From positions 806,001 through 870,000 of the forward strand of contig NZ_JANQBB010000001.1 in the NCBI RefSeq assembly GCF_024721975.1: a DNA stretch of 64,000 nucleotides. The letters run 5' to 3'. Every line of letters starts with the position of its first letter. Within the stretch, counting starts at the first letter, position 1. Made by a program: the position numbers and the translations under genes. The notes under the pieces are model-generated. The model did not search any database. It was not told where the DNA came from and saw only the letters and a program-made list of their open reading frames with translations. Below are positions 44,232 to 54,710 of this stretch, one piece after another. The stretch is from Paenibacillus endoradicis. Its GTDB lineage: Bacteria > Bacillota > Bacilli > Paenibacillales > Paenibacillaceae.

Positions 44232-46727
44232 ATGAAGGATACGATATATATTAAAGGTGCGAGAGAAAATAATTTGAAAAATATCTCGCTTTCGATTCCA
44301 AAATATAAACTTGTCGTATTAACTGGACCATCTGGATCGGGTAAATCCACACTTGCTATGGATACTTTGCAAAGGGAATGTCAGAGACAGTATATGGAAT
44401 CGATGGGGATGATGGCTGATACGATTAGCAAGCCAAAAGTTGAGATGATAGAAGGGCTTTCACCGTCGATAAGTGTGGGGCAACATGTAACGAATCGTAA
44501 TCCACGTTCGACACTTGGAACTAGTACCGATATCTATATGTTCGTTCGATTTATTTTCTCACGATTAGGAGTTAGACATTGTCATGCTTGCAATGGAATA
44601 ATAACACCTACTTTCGAACCTAATACGGCAATTCCTGATGAAGATGAGTATACGGATCATCAAGTAATTCATTGTCCACATTGTCATGTAGAGCTTGAAA
44701 AGTTAGGGATGTCACATTTCTCATTCAACAAGCCAGAAGGTGCTTGTGAAACATGTAGTGGTCTTGGTCATGTAGCAACAATTAATGAAGCTACCGTCTT
44801 TAATCAAGAGCTTAGTTTGAAAGATGGTGGAGTAGCTTCATTAAATGGTGTCCATCGTGATATTCAGACTCGTATTTTAGTGGCGGCAGGGAAACATTAT
44901 GGGTTTGAGTTTGATCCTGAGCAACCATTGAAAGAGTATGGGCAAGCTCAGCATGATTTATTATATTACGGTGTCGAGAGTGAGAAGTTTAAGCGTCATT
45001 ACCCTGATGTGAAGCCCGTTCAAGGCACGAAGTTCGAAGGCGTAATTCCTGGTTTGTGGCGTCGCTACAAAGAGAAGGAAGGCGAGTCAGGTGGTCAGGA
45101 GAAAGATGGCGGTTTCTTTCACGAACAGCTTTGTCATGAATGTCATGGCGCTCGTTTGAAGCATGAAGTGAGACTTGTTCAAGTAGCAGGTGCAACGATT
45201 ACGGAAGTATCAGAATGGTCACTCGGTCAATTATTAGAGTGGACGGAGGGACTTATCGCTGCGTTACCTACAGAAGGGCTACATCTACTTGAACCGATCC
45301 TTCATGAAATGCCACTAAGACTTCGTCGTATTATTGATGTTGGACTTGGTTACCTCTCCTTAAACCGTCAAACGGTAACGTTATCTGGCGGGGAGGCACA
45401 ACGATTGCGTCTTGCCTCCTTACTCGGTTCAGGACTAACTGGAGTACTATATATTCTTGATGAGCCAACAACTGGACTTCATCCAAGAGATACGAAAGGG
45501 TTAATCAGCGTACTACAACAACTACGTGATATGGGTAATACTGTACTCGTTATCGAGCATGATGTAGATATGATGCGCGCTGCGGATCATATCATTGATA
45601 TCGGTCCTGGTGCAGGAGTAGATGGAGGAACTGTTGTTGGCGAAGGTAGCTTAGAAGATCTTATGATGTCACAGCACTCGGTTACAGGTGCTTATTTGCG
45701 AGAAGAACAATCTACTTCTATTATTAGATCGCGAAGACAAGGGGATGGTCAAGTCATCACAATCCATGGAGCTCATGCACGTAATGTCAACATCCCGAAA
45801 GTAACTATTCCGCTTGGTTGCCTTGTTTCGGTTACTGGGGTATCAGGTTCAGGTAAATCTACACTAGTATTCGACATTTTAGCGCAAGGAAATGCAGAAA
45901 CTAAGCAGCAACTAGGATGCGAATCAATCAATGGATTCGCTGAAATCGGTAATGTCGTTATATTTGATCAATCTCCGATGGGTAGAATGCAAAGATCCAA
46001 TGTAGCGACTTATACAGATGTATTTACTCATCTGCGTCAAATATTTGCTAACTTACCAGAAGCGAAGGAAAGAAAGCTAACAGCCAAACATTTCTCATTC
46101 AACACATCAGGTGGACGCTGCGAGACATGTCAAGGATTAGGAGTACTATCCGTTGATATGAATTTCCTACCAGACCTAGAAGTGAAATGCCATGACTGTA
46201 AAGGCAGAAGATTCACCGATGAAGTTCTGCAAGTTCAATTTAAAGGATTATCGATTTCTGATATTCTCAATATGTCGATCCAAGAAAGTTTACCAATATT
46301 ACAAACGGAGAAGAAAATCTCTAGCTTAATTGAAATGTTATGTGAAGTTGGCCTCGGTTACCTTCAGTGGGGACAATCTGTCAAAACATTATCTGGTGGT
46401 GAAGGTCAGCGAGTTCGACTGGCGAAAGAATTGAGTAAACCCTCTAAGAAACATACGTTATATTTACTGGACGAGCCTACGACAGGACTTCATCCGTCAG
46501 ATATTAAGCAACTTCATCTTCTATTAAGTAAGTTAGTTGATTCTGGCAATACGGTAGTTGTTGTGGAACATAGTTTGGAGCTTATTCGAGAATCCGACTG
46601 GGTCATTGATATCGGACCTGAGGGTGGAGCAGCAGGTGGAAAACTTATGGCTGAAGGAACGCCAGAGCAACTAGCTCGCGTATCATCTTCATATACTGGC
46701 ATGTTCTTGAAAGAAATTCTTGCTTAA
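44232..46727 (+). CDS. UvrA-like ABC ATPase (UvrA2/drug-resistance type)
   Basis: 831 residues, about 120 shorter than housekeeping UvrA. Two ABC ATPase cassettes have Walker A GPSGSGKSTLA and GVSGSGKSTLV, signature LSGGEAQR and LSGGEGQR, and two zinc modules with CHAC...CPHC and CETC/CHDC. Shortened UvrA paralogues of this kind (UvrA2, DrrC-like) accompany resistance to DNA-binding antibiotics. It is in one operon with a MarR-controlled efflux pump. A UvrB-interaction domain may be reduced, which would explain the length, but I did not align it. The regular uvrAB genes are expected elsewhere. Confidence 0.88.
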   Translation: MKDTIYIKGARENNLKNISLSIPKYKLVVLTGPSGSGKSTLAMDTLQRECQRQYMESMGMMADTISKPKVEMIEGLSPSISVGQHVTNRNPRSTLGTSTDIYMFVRFIFSRLGVRHCHACNGIITPTFEPNTAIPDEDEYTDHQVIHCPHCHVELEKLGMSHFSFNKPEGACETCSGLGHVATINEATVFNQELSLKDGGVASLNGVHRDIQTRILVAAGKHYGFEFDPEQPLKEYGQAQHDLLYYGVESEKFKRHYPDVKPVQGTKFEGVIPGLWRRYKEKEGESGGQEKDGGFFHEQLCHECHGARLKHEVRLVQVAGATITEVSEWSLGQLLEWTEGLIAALPTEGLHLLEPILHEMPLRLRRIIDVGLGYLSLNRQTVTLSGGEAQRLRLASLLGSGLTGVLYILDEPTTGLHPRDTKGLISVLQQLRDMGNTVLVIEHDVDMMRAADHIIDIGPGAGVDGGTVVGEGSLEDLMMSQHSVTGAYLREEQSTSIIRSRRQGDGQVITIHGAHARNVNIPKVTIPLGCLVSVTGVSGSGKSTLVFDILAQGNAETKQQLGCESINGFAEIGNVVIFDQSPMGRMQRSNVATYTDVFTHLRQIFANLPEAKERKLTAKHFSFNTSGGRCETCQGLGVLSVDMNFLPDLEVKCHDCKGRRFTDEVLQVQFKGLSISDILNMSIQESLPILQTEKKISSLIEMLCEVGLGYLQWGQSVKTLSGGEGQRVRLAKELSKPSKKHTLYLLDEPTTGLHPSDIKQLHLLLSKLVDSGNTVVVVEHSLELIRESDWVIDIGPEGGAAGGKLMAEGTPEQLARVSSSYTGMFLKEILA

Positions 46728-46774
46728 CCAATTGTCCAAATTTGAACAGTATCGTCTTCAATCGTCTTCAATTT

Positions 46775-46807
46775 ACAACCTCTACAATCGTAGGGGTTGT
46801 ATTTATT
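46775..46807 (+). terminator. Terminator of the MFS-UvrA2 operon
   Basis: ACAACC.CTAC and GTAG.GGTTGT arms, then T-rich sequence. Confidence 0.75.
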
Positions 46808-46871
46808 TTTGTGCCAATACGTTATTATTAATAGAGTATTAATTCTCTATATGATTTGGAGTGTTTGCACC

Positions 46872-47678
46872 ATGCAATATGATGGAATGTTAAGAGGCTT
46901 TACACATCAATATGAAAATCCCGTGCAATATAGCTTGAAACTGGACAAGACAGAGCTACCATGTAATGAGTGGATAGGTCAGCAACTTGAAATCAAATTT
47001 CTCGATGAAATAAGATGTATACATTGTAATCGTAAAATAAAAAAAACATATAATTCTGGTTATTGTTATCCTTGTTTTATCGAACTTGCAGAAAATGATC
47101 TTTGCATCGTGAAACCTCATGAATGTCATTTCGCTCAAGGCACATGCCGGAATGAACAGTTTGCTCAAGTTTACTGTATGGTACCGCATTATGTGTATTT
47201 ATCTGTTAGTAGTGGTGTAAAAGTAGGTCTTACTAGAAAAGGTAATCAGTTAAAGCGCTGGGTTGACCAAGGTGCTATTCAAGCTATACCTATTGCTGAA
47301 CTTCCTACGAGACAAATGGCGGGTGAACTAGAGTTTGAACTAACCCAATATGTACGCGACAAGACAGATTGGCGTAAAATGTTAAAGGATCAAGCAGATC
47401 TTGTAGAACTTTTAGAAACTAGAGATGAACTCTTCACATTAGTTACAGAAAGATTTCAGCCATATCTTATACATGATGCACTTATATCTGAATTCGAACA
47501 TCCGAAGTTAAACTCTCCTGATAAGATTAAAACATACGATTTAGGTAAAACTCCGATTATTAAAGACCGCTTAATAGGAATAAAGGGAAATTACTTTATT
47601 TTTGAACATGCAGTTATCAATATGAGAAAGTTTTCAGGGTATAAAGTTAGCATTACAATAGGAGATCAGATTAATTAG
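46872..47678 (+). CDS. DUF2797 domain-containing protein
   Basis: 268 residues. Blocks YSLKLDKTELPCNEWIGQQ, RCIHCNRKIKK with GYCYPCF (a zinc site), KPHECHFAQGTCR and VYLSVSSGVKVGLTRKGN match the DUF2797 family, whose central part has a GIY-YIG nuclease-like look; function unknown. Start at the ATG at 46872 behind TTGGAG; the longer frame is only intergenic sequence. Followed closely by the RNase H gene (18 bases). Confidence 0.8.
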   Translation: MQYDGMLRGFTHQYENPVQYSLKLDKTELPCNEWIGQQLEIKFLDEIRCIHCNRKIKKTYNSGYCYPCFIELAENDLCIVKPHECHFAQGTCRNEQFAQVYCMVPHYVYLSVSSGVKVGLTRKGNQLKRWVDQGAIQAIPIAELPTRQMAGELEFELTQYVRDKTDWRKMLKDQADLVELLETRDELFTLVTERFQPYLIHDALISEFEHPKLNSPDKIKTYDLGKTPIIKDRLIGIKGNYFIFEHAVINMRKFSGYKVSITIGDQIN

Positions 47679-47696
47679 TAGATAGGGGATTCAATA

Positions 47697-48341
47697 ATGG
47701 TAAAGCAAAAGTATTATGTCGTGTGGAGCGGGAAAAAACCTGGAATATATATGAGCTGGCCAGAATGTCAACAACAAGTGCTTAAAGTATTTGATGCGAA
47801 ATATAAAGCATTTGATACAAAGGATGCAGCAACAAAAGCATTTAAAGACGGCTGGGAGAAACATTGGGGACAAGGAAAAGCAAAAACAAGCTCCAAAATA
47901 AGTTCGAACAACGTCGTTAGTCCTAGTAGCGGAGAAATTGATTATGATGCGATCTCTGTAGATGTTGGCACAAGTGGAAACCCTGGGCCAGTTGAATACA
48001 AAGGAGTCGACACACGTAATAGTGAGATTATATTCTCTGTCGGTCCTATATCGAAAGGCACGAACAATCTTGGAGAGTTTCTTGCTATAGTTCATGCGCT
48101 TGCTTACCTCAAAAAAATTGGAAGTTCAAGAAATATATATAGCGATTCAGTTAATGCAATCAAATGGGTGAACAATAAAGCAGTTTCTTCTACATTAGTC
48201 CGCGATGCTTCTACACAAGAAATATGGGATTTAGTTGATCGTGCAATTGCTTGGTTACAGAATAACCAATACGACACCAAAGTGATGAAATGGAACACGA
48301 AAGAGTGGGGGCAGATTAAAGCAGATTATGGTCGAAAGTAA
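47697..48341 (+). CDS. Ribonuclease H with N-terminal viroplasmin domain
   Basis: 214 residues. Residues ~5-55 form the viroplasmin/RNase H1 N-terminal hybrid-binding domain (YYVVWSGKKPGIYMSWPECQ; FKAFDTKDAATKAF-type). After a linker, an RNase H fold starts with ISVDVGTSGNPGPVEYKGVD, has the Glu in NNLGEFLAIVHALAYL and an Asp in IYSDSVNAIKWV. The first Asp is followed by V-G-T-S-G instead of the usual D-G-S-x, but the D-E-D set appears intact. It would cut RNA in RNA-DNA hybrids. The last catalytic Asp could be D210 (KADYG). Confidence 0.82.
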   Translation: MVKQKYYVVWSGKKPGIYMSWPECQQQVLKVFDAKYKAFDTKDAATKAFKDGWEKHWGQGKAKTSSKISSNNVVSPSSGEIDYDAISVDVGTSGNPGPVEYKGVDTRNSEIIFSVGPISKGTNNLGEFLAIVHALAYLKKIGSSRNIYSDSVNAIKWVNNKAVSSTLVRDASTQEIWDLVDRAIAWLQNNQYDTKVMKWNTKEWGQIKADYGRK

Positions 48342-48370
48342 CTCGAAAAATAGTCATTGGAGGTAAGCTG

Positions 48371-48841
48371 ATGAGCACAACATTTACGACTTTAGTAGAT
48401 GGAAAAACTTTAGCAACAATGGAGCGTGTGCTGAACCACTCTATTCATAATGTTTGGAATATGCTTACAGATAACAGTAAACTAACTCAATGGTTTTCGG
48501 AACTGAAGGTAGAAGATTTACGTATAGATGGTACCATTTCCTTCGATATGGGGGATGGTACATACGAATACATGAAAATTTTAGATGTACAAGCTCCTTA
48601 TTTACTTCAATATACTTGGGCAGAAGATAACGTTCGATTTCAGCTTTCTGAAGTGGATGGGGGAAGCAAACTTATATTCTGTGAGGAAATTAGTAAAGTG
48701 ACGGAGCATACTCCAAGAGATATAGCAGGTTGGCATGTCTGTTTAGATGTTATTCAAGCTATTCTTGATGGAGAAATAATCGAAGATCGAACGAAGATTT
48801 GGAGTAAATGGTATGAGCAGTACAAAGCTATATTACAGTAA
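48371..48841 (+). CDS. SRPBCC (AHSA1-like) family protein
   Basis: 156 residues: ERVLNHSIHNVWNMLTDNSKL starts the fold, LTQWFSELKVE and IAGWHVCLDVIQAILDGE follow, as in AHSA1-type START-like proteins that bind hydrophobic ligands or act as stress proteins. GGAGGTAAG precedes the ATG. Function unknown. Confidence 0.82.
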   Translation: MSTTFTTLVDGKTLATMERVLNHSIHNVWNMLTDNSKLTQWFSELKVEDLRIDGTISFDMGDGTYEYMKILDVQAPYLLQYTWAEDNVRFQLSEVDGGSKLIFCEEISKVTEHTPRDIAGWHVCLDVIQAILDGEIIEDRTKIWSKWYEQYKAILQ

Positions 48842-48950
48842 ATAACTGCATAGTGAATGCTTCTCAAACATTCCTCAATCATCATGTATTTATTGTGAAG
48901 ATATTAACAATAATAACTAGGAATTCCGTAAGGATGAAGCGGAGGTATTT

Positions 48951-50174
48951 ATGATGAGTCGTAGTAAGTTAAGAGACAGACTCAAATTGGCAAATGTAGA
49001 ACCTAAGCACGGGGACCAATTTAATGATTTATTACGTTATGTATTTCAAGTAACTAATCGCGATTTACAAACCTTTGGCTGGGAAAATAGAGAAATTACT
49101 AAGTCTAAGTTAGCTGTGCTTAAACATGCAGATGTTTTTGGTTGGTTTGATAGAGAAAAATTAATTTCACAGTTAGCGATATACCCATTTCAAGTTAATA
49201 TTTTTGGACGTATTTATGAGATGGGAGGGCTAACTGCTGTTGGAACTTATCCCGAATATGCTAACTTAGGCTTAATGAATCAATTAATGCTTCATGCTCT
49301 AACCAAAATGCGAGAGCATAAACAATCCATTTCGTTTCTTTATCCATATTCTATTCCTTACTATAGGCGAAAAGGCTGGGAAATTATTACGGATAAAATA
49401 TCTTTTGAAGTTCCCGATACCCAGTTGCCTAAGACGAAGTATGTGCCAGGCAGTGTTGAAAGAGTTACTATTGACCATCCTGACATTAAGGCAATATATG
49501 AAAAGTTTGCTTTCTCTCATCATGGTGCGATGCTCCGAAACGAGTTAGCTTGGGAAGAGTATTTACGTTGGGATTTAGACGATATGACTGTAGCAATCTA
49601 TTATGATGACAACGACTCACCGATGGGGTATTTGTTATATTGGGTTGCTGAAGAAATATTTTATATTAAAGAAATGGTATACATTATAGAAGAGGCACGA
49701 ACTGGGTTGTGGAACTTTATTAGTGCTCATTTTTCAATGATTAAATTAGTTAAAGGCGACATTTACAAAAATGAACCGTTGTCCTTTATTTTAGATGATG
49801 GGGATATCAAAGAAACGCTTGCCCCTTACTATATGGCAAGGATAGTAGACATTAAATTATTCGTTGAGCAATATCCATTTCGGTGCCTAGATAAAGTATA
49901 CGAACTAACTTTCAACTTAAGTGACCCTATGTTGGAATGGAACCAAGGAACCTTTACTTTGACTGTGGATACTACTGGCAAGGGGGAGCTTCGAGAAGGG
50001 GGTGTAAACCCTTCCTTAACTGCAGACGTCTCAGCATTAACTACAATGTTGATGGGTTACAAACGTCCAACGTACTTAGCAAGAATAGGGCGCATCCAAG
50101 CAGATGATAATTCAATCGAATTACTTGAACAATGGATTAGACAAGAGCACCCATACTTTTCAGATTATTTCTGA
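48951..50174 (+). CDS. Eis-like GNAT acetyltransferase (GNAT plus SCP2-type domain)
   Basis: 407 residues with the three-part layout of Eis/YdhJ-like enzymes: an N-terminal GNAT domain (GGLTAVGTYPEYANLGLMNQ is the acetyl-CoA loop), a second GNAT-like domain (HHGAMLRNELAWEEYLRWDL), and a C-terminal sterol-carrier-like domain. Eis homologues acetylate aminoglycosides or peptides at several positions; this member's substrate is unknown. GGAGGT precedes the ATG. Separate from its neighbours by about 100 bases on each side. Confidence 0.83.
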   Translation: MMSRSKLRDRLKLANVEPKHGDQFNDLLRYVFQVTNRDLQTFGWENREITKSKLAVLKHADVFGWFDREKLISQLAIYPFQVNIFGRIYEMGGLTAVGTYPEYANLGLMNQLMLHALTKMREHKQSISFLYPYSIPYYRRKGWEIITDKISFEVPDTQLPKTKYVPGSVERVTIDHPDIKAIYEKFAFSHHGAMLRNELAWEEYLRWDLDDMTVAIYYDDNDSPMGYLLYWVAEEIFYIKEMVYIIEEARTGLWNFISAHFSMIKLVKGDIYKNEPLSFILDDGDIKETLAPYYMARIVDIKLFVEQYPFRCLDKVYELTFNLSDPMLEWNQGTFTLTVDTTGKGELREGGVNPSLTADVSALTTMLMGYKRPTYLARIGRIQADDNSIELLEQWIRQEHPYFSDYF

Positions 50175-50296
50175 GAATAGATCCCTTTATAGTGATAGAC
50201 ACCATTAATCCCAAACCATTAAAGGTGACTATCGACTATAGTGGGACTTTTGTGTGAAAATAGTAGGTAGTGATATAACAACAAAAGAGGTGCAAC

Positions 50297-50860
50297 ATGA
50301 CAAACGTACATATCATAAATTCTTCTATCAACAATGACGTATATGCTTCACATGCTGGTCCTGAAGATATGAATGTGATTCGCGATTTGATAGTAAAAAC
50401 AGTAAGTTGGTTTGAAAGTATAGGTTCGACGCAGTGGAATAACCTGCCAAATGAGCAAGATGACCAATATCTTTTATCCGCTATTGCCAATGGTGAAATA
50501 ATTATTTTTCGCAAAGCTGGAGAGACTGCTCTAGCTGGTTCTGTCATTTTGCAACAACATCCAAGCCAGTGGGATCAGAAACTTTGGGGAGAAGCAGCGA
50601 CAAGCGAGAACAATGCGGTTTACTTGCATCGCTTTATTGTCAATCGCGAGTATGCTAGACAAGGTTTGGGGTTCGAAATACTGTCGTGGATTGATAATGG
50701 AATACAATTTACTGGAAGAGATAGAATTAGACTAGATTGTATCGCTCATAATGAAAAGCTTAATAATTATTATAAGCAATGTGGCTATACCACCATAAGT
50801 GAAAATGATGGTTTCATTATATATGAAAAGCTACACTCACAACGAACAACATCGAATTAG
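50297..50860 (+). CDS. GNAT family N-acetyltransferase
   Basis: 187 residues. The acetyl-CoA loop is EYARQGLGFEILSWID (R-Q-G-L-G), preceded by VYLHRFIVNR and followed by RIRLDCIAHNEKLNNYYKQC and GYTTIS, a typical single-domain GNAT. AAAGAGGTG precedes the ATG. Substrate unknown. Confidence 0.85.
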   Translation: MTNVHIINSSINNDVYASHAGPEDMNVIRDLIVKTVSWFESIGSTQWNNLPNEQDDQYLLSAIANGEIIIFRKAGETALAGSVILQQHPSQWDQKLWGEAATSENNAVYLHRFIVNREYARQGLGFEILSWIDNGIQFTGRDRIRLDCIAHNEKLNNYYKQCGYTTISENDGFIIYEKLHSQRTTSN

Positions 50861-50937
50861 GTACAATGAGATGATTAGTGGGTATAATTGGCAATAATAT
50901 CTTACTTATGCTAATATTTCCTATCAGGAGGGATGTT

Positions 50938-51561
50938 ATGCGTACAATCGCTTGTCTTGTCATATTATTACTAGCTTTAACGGGGTGCACAACAGAACTA
51001 CAAACCTCTGTTCCTGAGAAGAAAGATGAACCAACTGAAATTACTCTGACACCTGTTGAACTATTCAAAGGAGAAGAGGCCAAGTACAAACCATTTCTTG
51101 GTAACATGTGCGGTGCATTCAAACTGAGCTATAAAGGTAACAAACCAAATGCAAACTTGGATATCGATATATGGAAAAATGGAGAAAAAGTCGAGTCTTC
51201 CGGATCATTAGGAGATTTATTTTTCAGTTCAGAAAATCTAGAAAGCACAGAAATAGAAATTATTATATCCATTGATACGATTTCTATGGAAGGGCAAGAC
51301 GATGTTAACCAAGTTAAAGTGAGTAAAATGAATGGCTCTGGTTCAAGCACTGCTATCTATACGATTCCTCGGGACAAAGAATTAATTACAAGAGGTTTAC
51401 TGAATAACCCTAATGTCCTTACATTTACGACAGAAAATTCTGTTCCTTTATGGGGAATGCAATCAACTAGCGGCAATTATATTTCTGGTGGGGATTTATC
51501 AACAGAATCGTTAATTAAACTCGAACATGCAATCATCTTCACCTTACGCTTCGAAGATTAA
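50938..51561 (+). CDS. Lipoprotein, unknown
   Basis: 207 residues from the ATG at 50938 (AGGAGGG upstream). The N-terminus MRTIACLVILLLALTGCTTE is a lipoprotein signal with lipobox LTGC. The mature part is probably all-beta and resembles no family I can name. The longer frame from 50878 would put a non-signal extension before the lipobox. Confidence 0.75.
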   Translation: MRTIACLVILLLALTGCTTELQTSVPEKKDEPTEITLTPVELFKGEEAKYKPFLGNMCGAFKLSYKGNKPNANLDIDIWKNGEKVESSGSLGDLFFSSENLESTEIEIIISIDTISMEGQDDVNQVKVSKMNGSGSSTAIYTIPRDKELITRGLLNNPNVLTFTTENSVPLWGMQSTSGNYISGGDLSTESLIKLEHAIIFTLRFED

Positions 51562-51638
51562 CTAAATATCGTATAGCATAACAATTTTGCTGCATTTTTT
51601 ATAAACTAACAGACTATATAATAAGTTGCTAATTGCTT

Positions 51639-51667
51639 GAAAGAGTTTCCTTGCGGAGCTCTTTTTT
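51639..51667 (+). terminator. Probable terminator after the lipoprotein gene
   Basis: AAAGAG.TTCC / GGA.CTCTTT imperfect stem followed by T's. Confidence 0.55.
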
Positions 51668-51742
51668 GCAATTAGCATTGAATGGTGTATGTAGGAAAAC
51701 TTTTGTTAGAACATCATATGAAAAGTTGCGTGATGGATCGTT

Positions 51743-51773
51743 AAAAAAGGATTCAACAAGAGAATCCTTTTTT
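51743..51773. terminator. Bidirectional-type terminator hairpin
   Basis: AAAAAAGGATTC-N7-GAATCCTTTTTT. It stands in the otherwise empty stretch 51562-51887, in which I see no convincing gene. Confidence 0.75.
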
Positions 51774-51887
51774 AATACACTATCATATAGGGGGGGAGTA
51801 TGTGAAGTGGTCATGCTTGAAACAAACAATCTCCTTCCTAAATACTTAATACAATGTGTGGAATTCTAATGAAATATAATAATTATG

Positions 51888-51916
51888 TTGACTTTTATAG
51901 GGTAGGGGGGTATACT
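51888..51916 (+). promoter_or_regulatory. Copper-responsive promoter with CsoR-type operator
   Basis: TTGACT and TATACT, 17 bp apart. The spacer carries GGGTAGGGGGGTATAC (about 51900-51914); its complement TACCCCCCTACCC is the G/C-tract arrangement bound by CsoR copper-sensing repressors. CsoR itself is not in the window. Confidence 0.75.
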
Positions 51917-52031
51917 ATATTTACAGTGAGATGTTAACATTCAACTTTATCGTCAAGGTCGCTACTTGTGAGAACGCCAATGACATTTACATCTTATCTG
52001 AATAATTTGAACATTAAAGGAGAAATCATCA

Positions 52032-52229
52032 ATGCAAAATATAGTTCTAGAAGTAGAAGGAATGTCTTGTAATCACTGTGTCAACTCAATTGAAAGTGCT
52101 CTTAAGGAACTTGGAGCTACAGGATCAGTCGATCTGAAAGCTAACACGGTTACTGTACAATTTGACGAAAGCAAGCTTACCCTGGATAACATCAAAGAAG
52201 CAATTGAAGAGCAAGGATACGAAGTCTAA
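52032..52229 (+). CDS. copZ: Copper chaperone CopZ
   Basis: 65 residues, one heavy-metal-associated ferredoxin-like domain. The Cu(I)-binding motif is GMSCNHCVNSIE near residue 10; GATGSVDLKANTVTVQFDES follows. CopZ carries Cu(I) to CopA. AAAGGAGA precedes the ATG. First gene of the copper operon, 18 bases before copA. Confidence 0.93.
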   Translation: MQNIVLEVEGMSCNHCVNSIESALKELGATGSVDLKANTVTVQFDESKLTLDNIKEAIEEQGYEV

Positions 52230-52247
52230 AAACGAGGTGTTTATATA

Positions 52248-54680
52248 ATGTCAACTACTGAAGCGGGTAAACAACAAACTTCGTTACAGATTACTGGGAT
52301 GACCTGTGCCGCTTGTGCTAACCGTATTGAAAAAGGCTTGAACAGACTGGAAGGCGTGTCGGAAGCAAACGTGAATTTTGCAATGGAAAGAGCGACTATT
52401 TCTTATGATCCAACTAAAGTAGACGTAAGTAAGATGGAAGAAAGCATTGAAAAGCTAGGCTTTAGTACAGCAAAAGAAACGATAGAATTACAATTGGAAG
52501 GTATGACTTGTGCTGCCTGTGCACTTAAAATCGAAAAAACATTAAATAAACTACCTGGGGTAAGTAGCGCCAATGTAAACTTTGCAATGGAAACTGCCCA
52601 TGTTGAATACAATCCAATTGATATTTCAGTTAATGATATGCAACAGCGAGTTGAAAAGCTGGGCTATAAAGCTAATCTTAAACAAGAACAAGGTGACCCT
52701 TCTGAGCGCAGAGCAAAAGAATTGTCAAGACAGAAACGGAAACTGCTCATCTCAGCAACTTTATCGCTTCCACTGCTATGGGCAATGGTCAGCCACTTTT
52801 CGTTCACCTCTTGGATATGGCTACCGAATCTCTTCATGAATCCGTGGTTCCAATTGATACTTGCAACTCCAGTGCAATTTTATATTGGTAGACAATTTTA
52901 CATTGGCGCTTTTAAAGCACTTCGTAACCGTAGTGCTAATATGGATGTATTAGTATCACTAGGTACATCAGCAGCTTATTTTTACAGCTTGTACTTAACT
53001 ATTGATTGGGCAATCAAGGGCGGCAGCGCTCATCATGGTCCTGCGATGTATTATGAGACGAGTGCAGTCCTTATTACACTAGTATTAATGGGCAAATTAT
53101 TTGAATCATTAGCAAAAGGTAGAACATCAGAGGCGATTAAATCGTTAATGGGTTTACAAGCGAAGACAGCATTAGTTGTTCGAGATGGTCAAGAATTAAC
53201 AATTGCAGTAGAAGAAGTACTTACAGGAGATATCGTACTTGTTCGTCCGGGTAATAAAGTACCTGTCGATGGTGAAGTATTGGAAGGTATCTCATCCGTA
53301 GATGAATCTATGCTCACTGGTGAAAGTCTTCCCGTTGAAAAGAAAGCTGGAGATTCCGTTATCGGAGCTACAATTAATAAGAACGGTATGCTTCGCATAA
53401 AGGCAACAAAAGTAGGCAAAGAAACCGCACTTGCTCAAATCATTAAAGTAGTAGAAGAAGCACAAGGTTCTAAAGCTCCAATTCAAAGGGTGGCAGATGT
53501 CATTTCGGGAATATTTGTCCCTATCGTGGTCGGAATTGCAGTTATTGCTTTCTTAGTATGGTACTTCATCGTAACACCTGGTGATTTTGCTGGGGCATTA
53601 GAAAAAGCTATCGCAATTTTAGTTATTGCTTGTCCTTGTGCTTTGGGTCTAGCTACACCGACTTCTATAATGGCTGGATCAGGACGTGCTGCAGAATTAG
53701 GAATCTTATTCAAGGGTGGAGAGCACTTAGAACAAACACATAAAATTGATGTGATTATTTTAGATAAAACAGGTACTGTAACTAAAGGGAAACCTGAGCT
53801 TACTGATGTCTTAGTTGAAGGAAACGAAAAGGAGTTTCTACGACTCGTAGGTTCAGCCGAGAAAAACTCAGAGCATCCTCTAGCAGAAGCAATTGTTGCA
53901 GGTATTGTGGAAAAAAATATTGAGCTTCCACTAACGGAATCATTCGAAGCAATTCCAGGTTATGGGATCAAAGCTATTGTCGAAGGTAAAGAATTGCTTA
54001 TCGGTACTAGACGATTATTAGAAAAATTCGAAGTTGAAGCTAAACATATTTATAACACAATGTCTGCTTTAGAGGAATCCGGAAAAACAGCGATGCTGGT
54101 TGCTATCGATAAGAAATACGTAGGTATGGTAGCTGTAGCAGATACGATTAAAGAAACCTCACTTGCAGCAGTCAGTCGTTTGAAGGAAATGGGTATTCAA
54201 GTCATCATGATTACTGGCGATAACAAGCGCACAGCCAAAGCAATTGCGGCTCAAGTTGGTATTGAGCATGTCCTCGCTGAAGTTCTTCCTGAAGGGAAAG
54301 CGGACGAAGTGAAGAAATTGCAGGCACAAGGTAAGAAGGTAGCAATGGTCGGCGATGGCATTAACGATGCTCCCGCTTTAGCTACAGCGGACATTGGAAT
54401 GGCAATCGGTACTGGCACGGATGTGGCAATGGAAGCAGCAGATGTGACGTTGATGCGTGGTGATCTTTCAAGCATACCAGATGCCATCTATATGAGTCGA
54501 AAAACGATGTACAATATTAAGCAAAATCTATTCTGGGCGCTCGGTTACAATACACTTGGTATTCCAATTGCAGCGCTTGGCTTATTAGCTCCATGGGTAG
54601 CAGGTGCAGCGATGGCATTAAGCTCAGTTTCTGTTGTGCTTAATGCACTTCGTCTACAACGTGTAAAAATACGCAACTAA
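52248..54680 (+). CDS. copA: Copper-exporting P1B-type ATPase CopA
   Basis: 810 residues: two N-terminal metal-binding domains, each with GMTCAACA, then about eight membrane helices with the CPC metal site ([11 protein letters not shown]), the phosphorylation motif [18 protein letters not shown] (HP motif) and [16 protein letters not shown]. It pumps Cu(I) out of the cytosol. Length and motifs match B. subtilis CopA. It is translated from the ATG at 52248 with GAGGTG upstream and probably receives copper from CopZ. Confidence 0.95.
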   Translation: MSTTEAGKQQTSLQITGMTCAACANRIEKGLNRLEGVSEANVNFAMERATISYDPTKVDVSKMEESIEKLGFSTAKETIELQLEGMTCAACALKIEKTLNKLPGVSSANVNFAMETAHVEYNPIDISVNDMQQRVEKLGYKANLKQEQGDPSERRAKELSRQKRKLLISATLSLPLLWAMVSHFSFTSWIWLPNLFMNPWFQLILATPVQFYIGRQFYIGAFKALRNRSANMDVLVSLGTSAAYFYSLYLTIDWAIKGGSAHHGPAMYYETSAVLITLVLMGKLFESLAKGRTSEAIKSLMGLQAKTALVVRDGQELTIAVEEVLTGDIVLVRPGNKVPVDGEVLEGISSVDESMLTGESLPVEKKAGDSVIGATINKNGMLRIKATKVGKETALAQIIKVVEEAQGSKAPIQRVADVISGIFVPIVVGIAVIAFLVWYFIVTPGDFAGALEKAIAILVIACPCALGLATPTSIMAGSGRAAELGILFKGGEHLEQTHKIDVIILDKTGTVTKGKPELTDVLVEGNEKEFLRLVGSAEKNSEHPLAEAIVAGIVEKNIELPLTESFEAIPGYGIKAIVEGKELLIGTRRLLEKFEVEAKHIYNTMSALEESGKTAMLVAIDKKYVGMVAVADTIKETSLAAVSRLKEMGIQVIMITGDNKRTAKAIAAQVGIEHVLAEVLPEGKADEVKKLQAQGKKVAMVGDGINDAPALATADIGMAIGTGTDVAMEAADVTLMRGDLSSIPDAIYMSRKTMYNIKQNLFWALGYNTLGIPIAALGLLAPWVAGAAMALSSVSVVLNALRLQRVKIRN

Positions 54681-54710
54681 TTTTCAAGGGGAAATGGAGA
54701 TAGTAATCGA

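Noticed and set aside
51633..51869. Overlapping open frames on both strands in the gap before the copper operon
   Set aside because: They span two terminator-like hairpins, lack ribosome binding sites and look non-coding.
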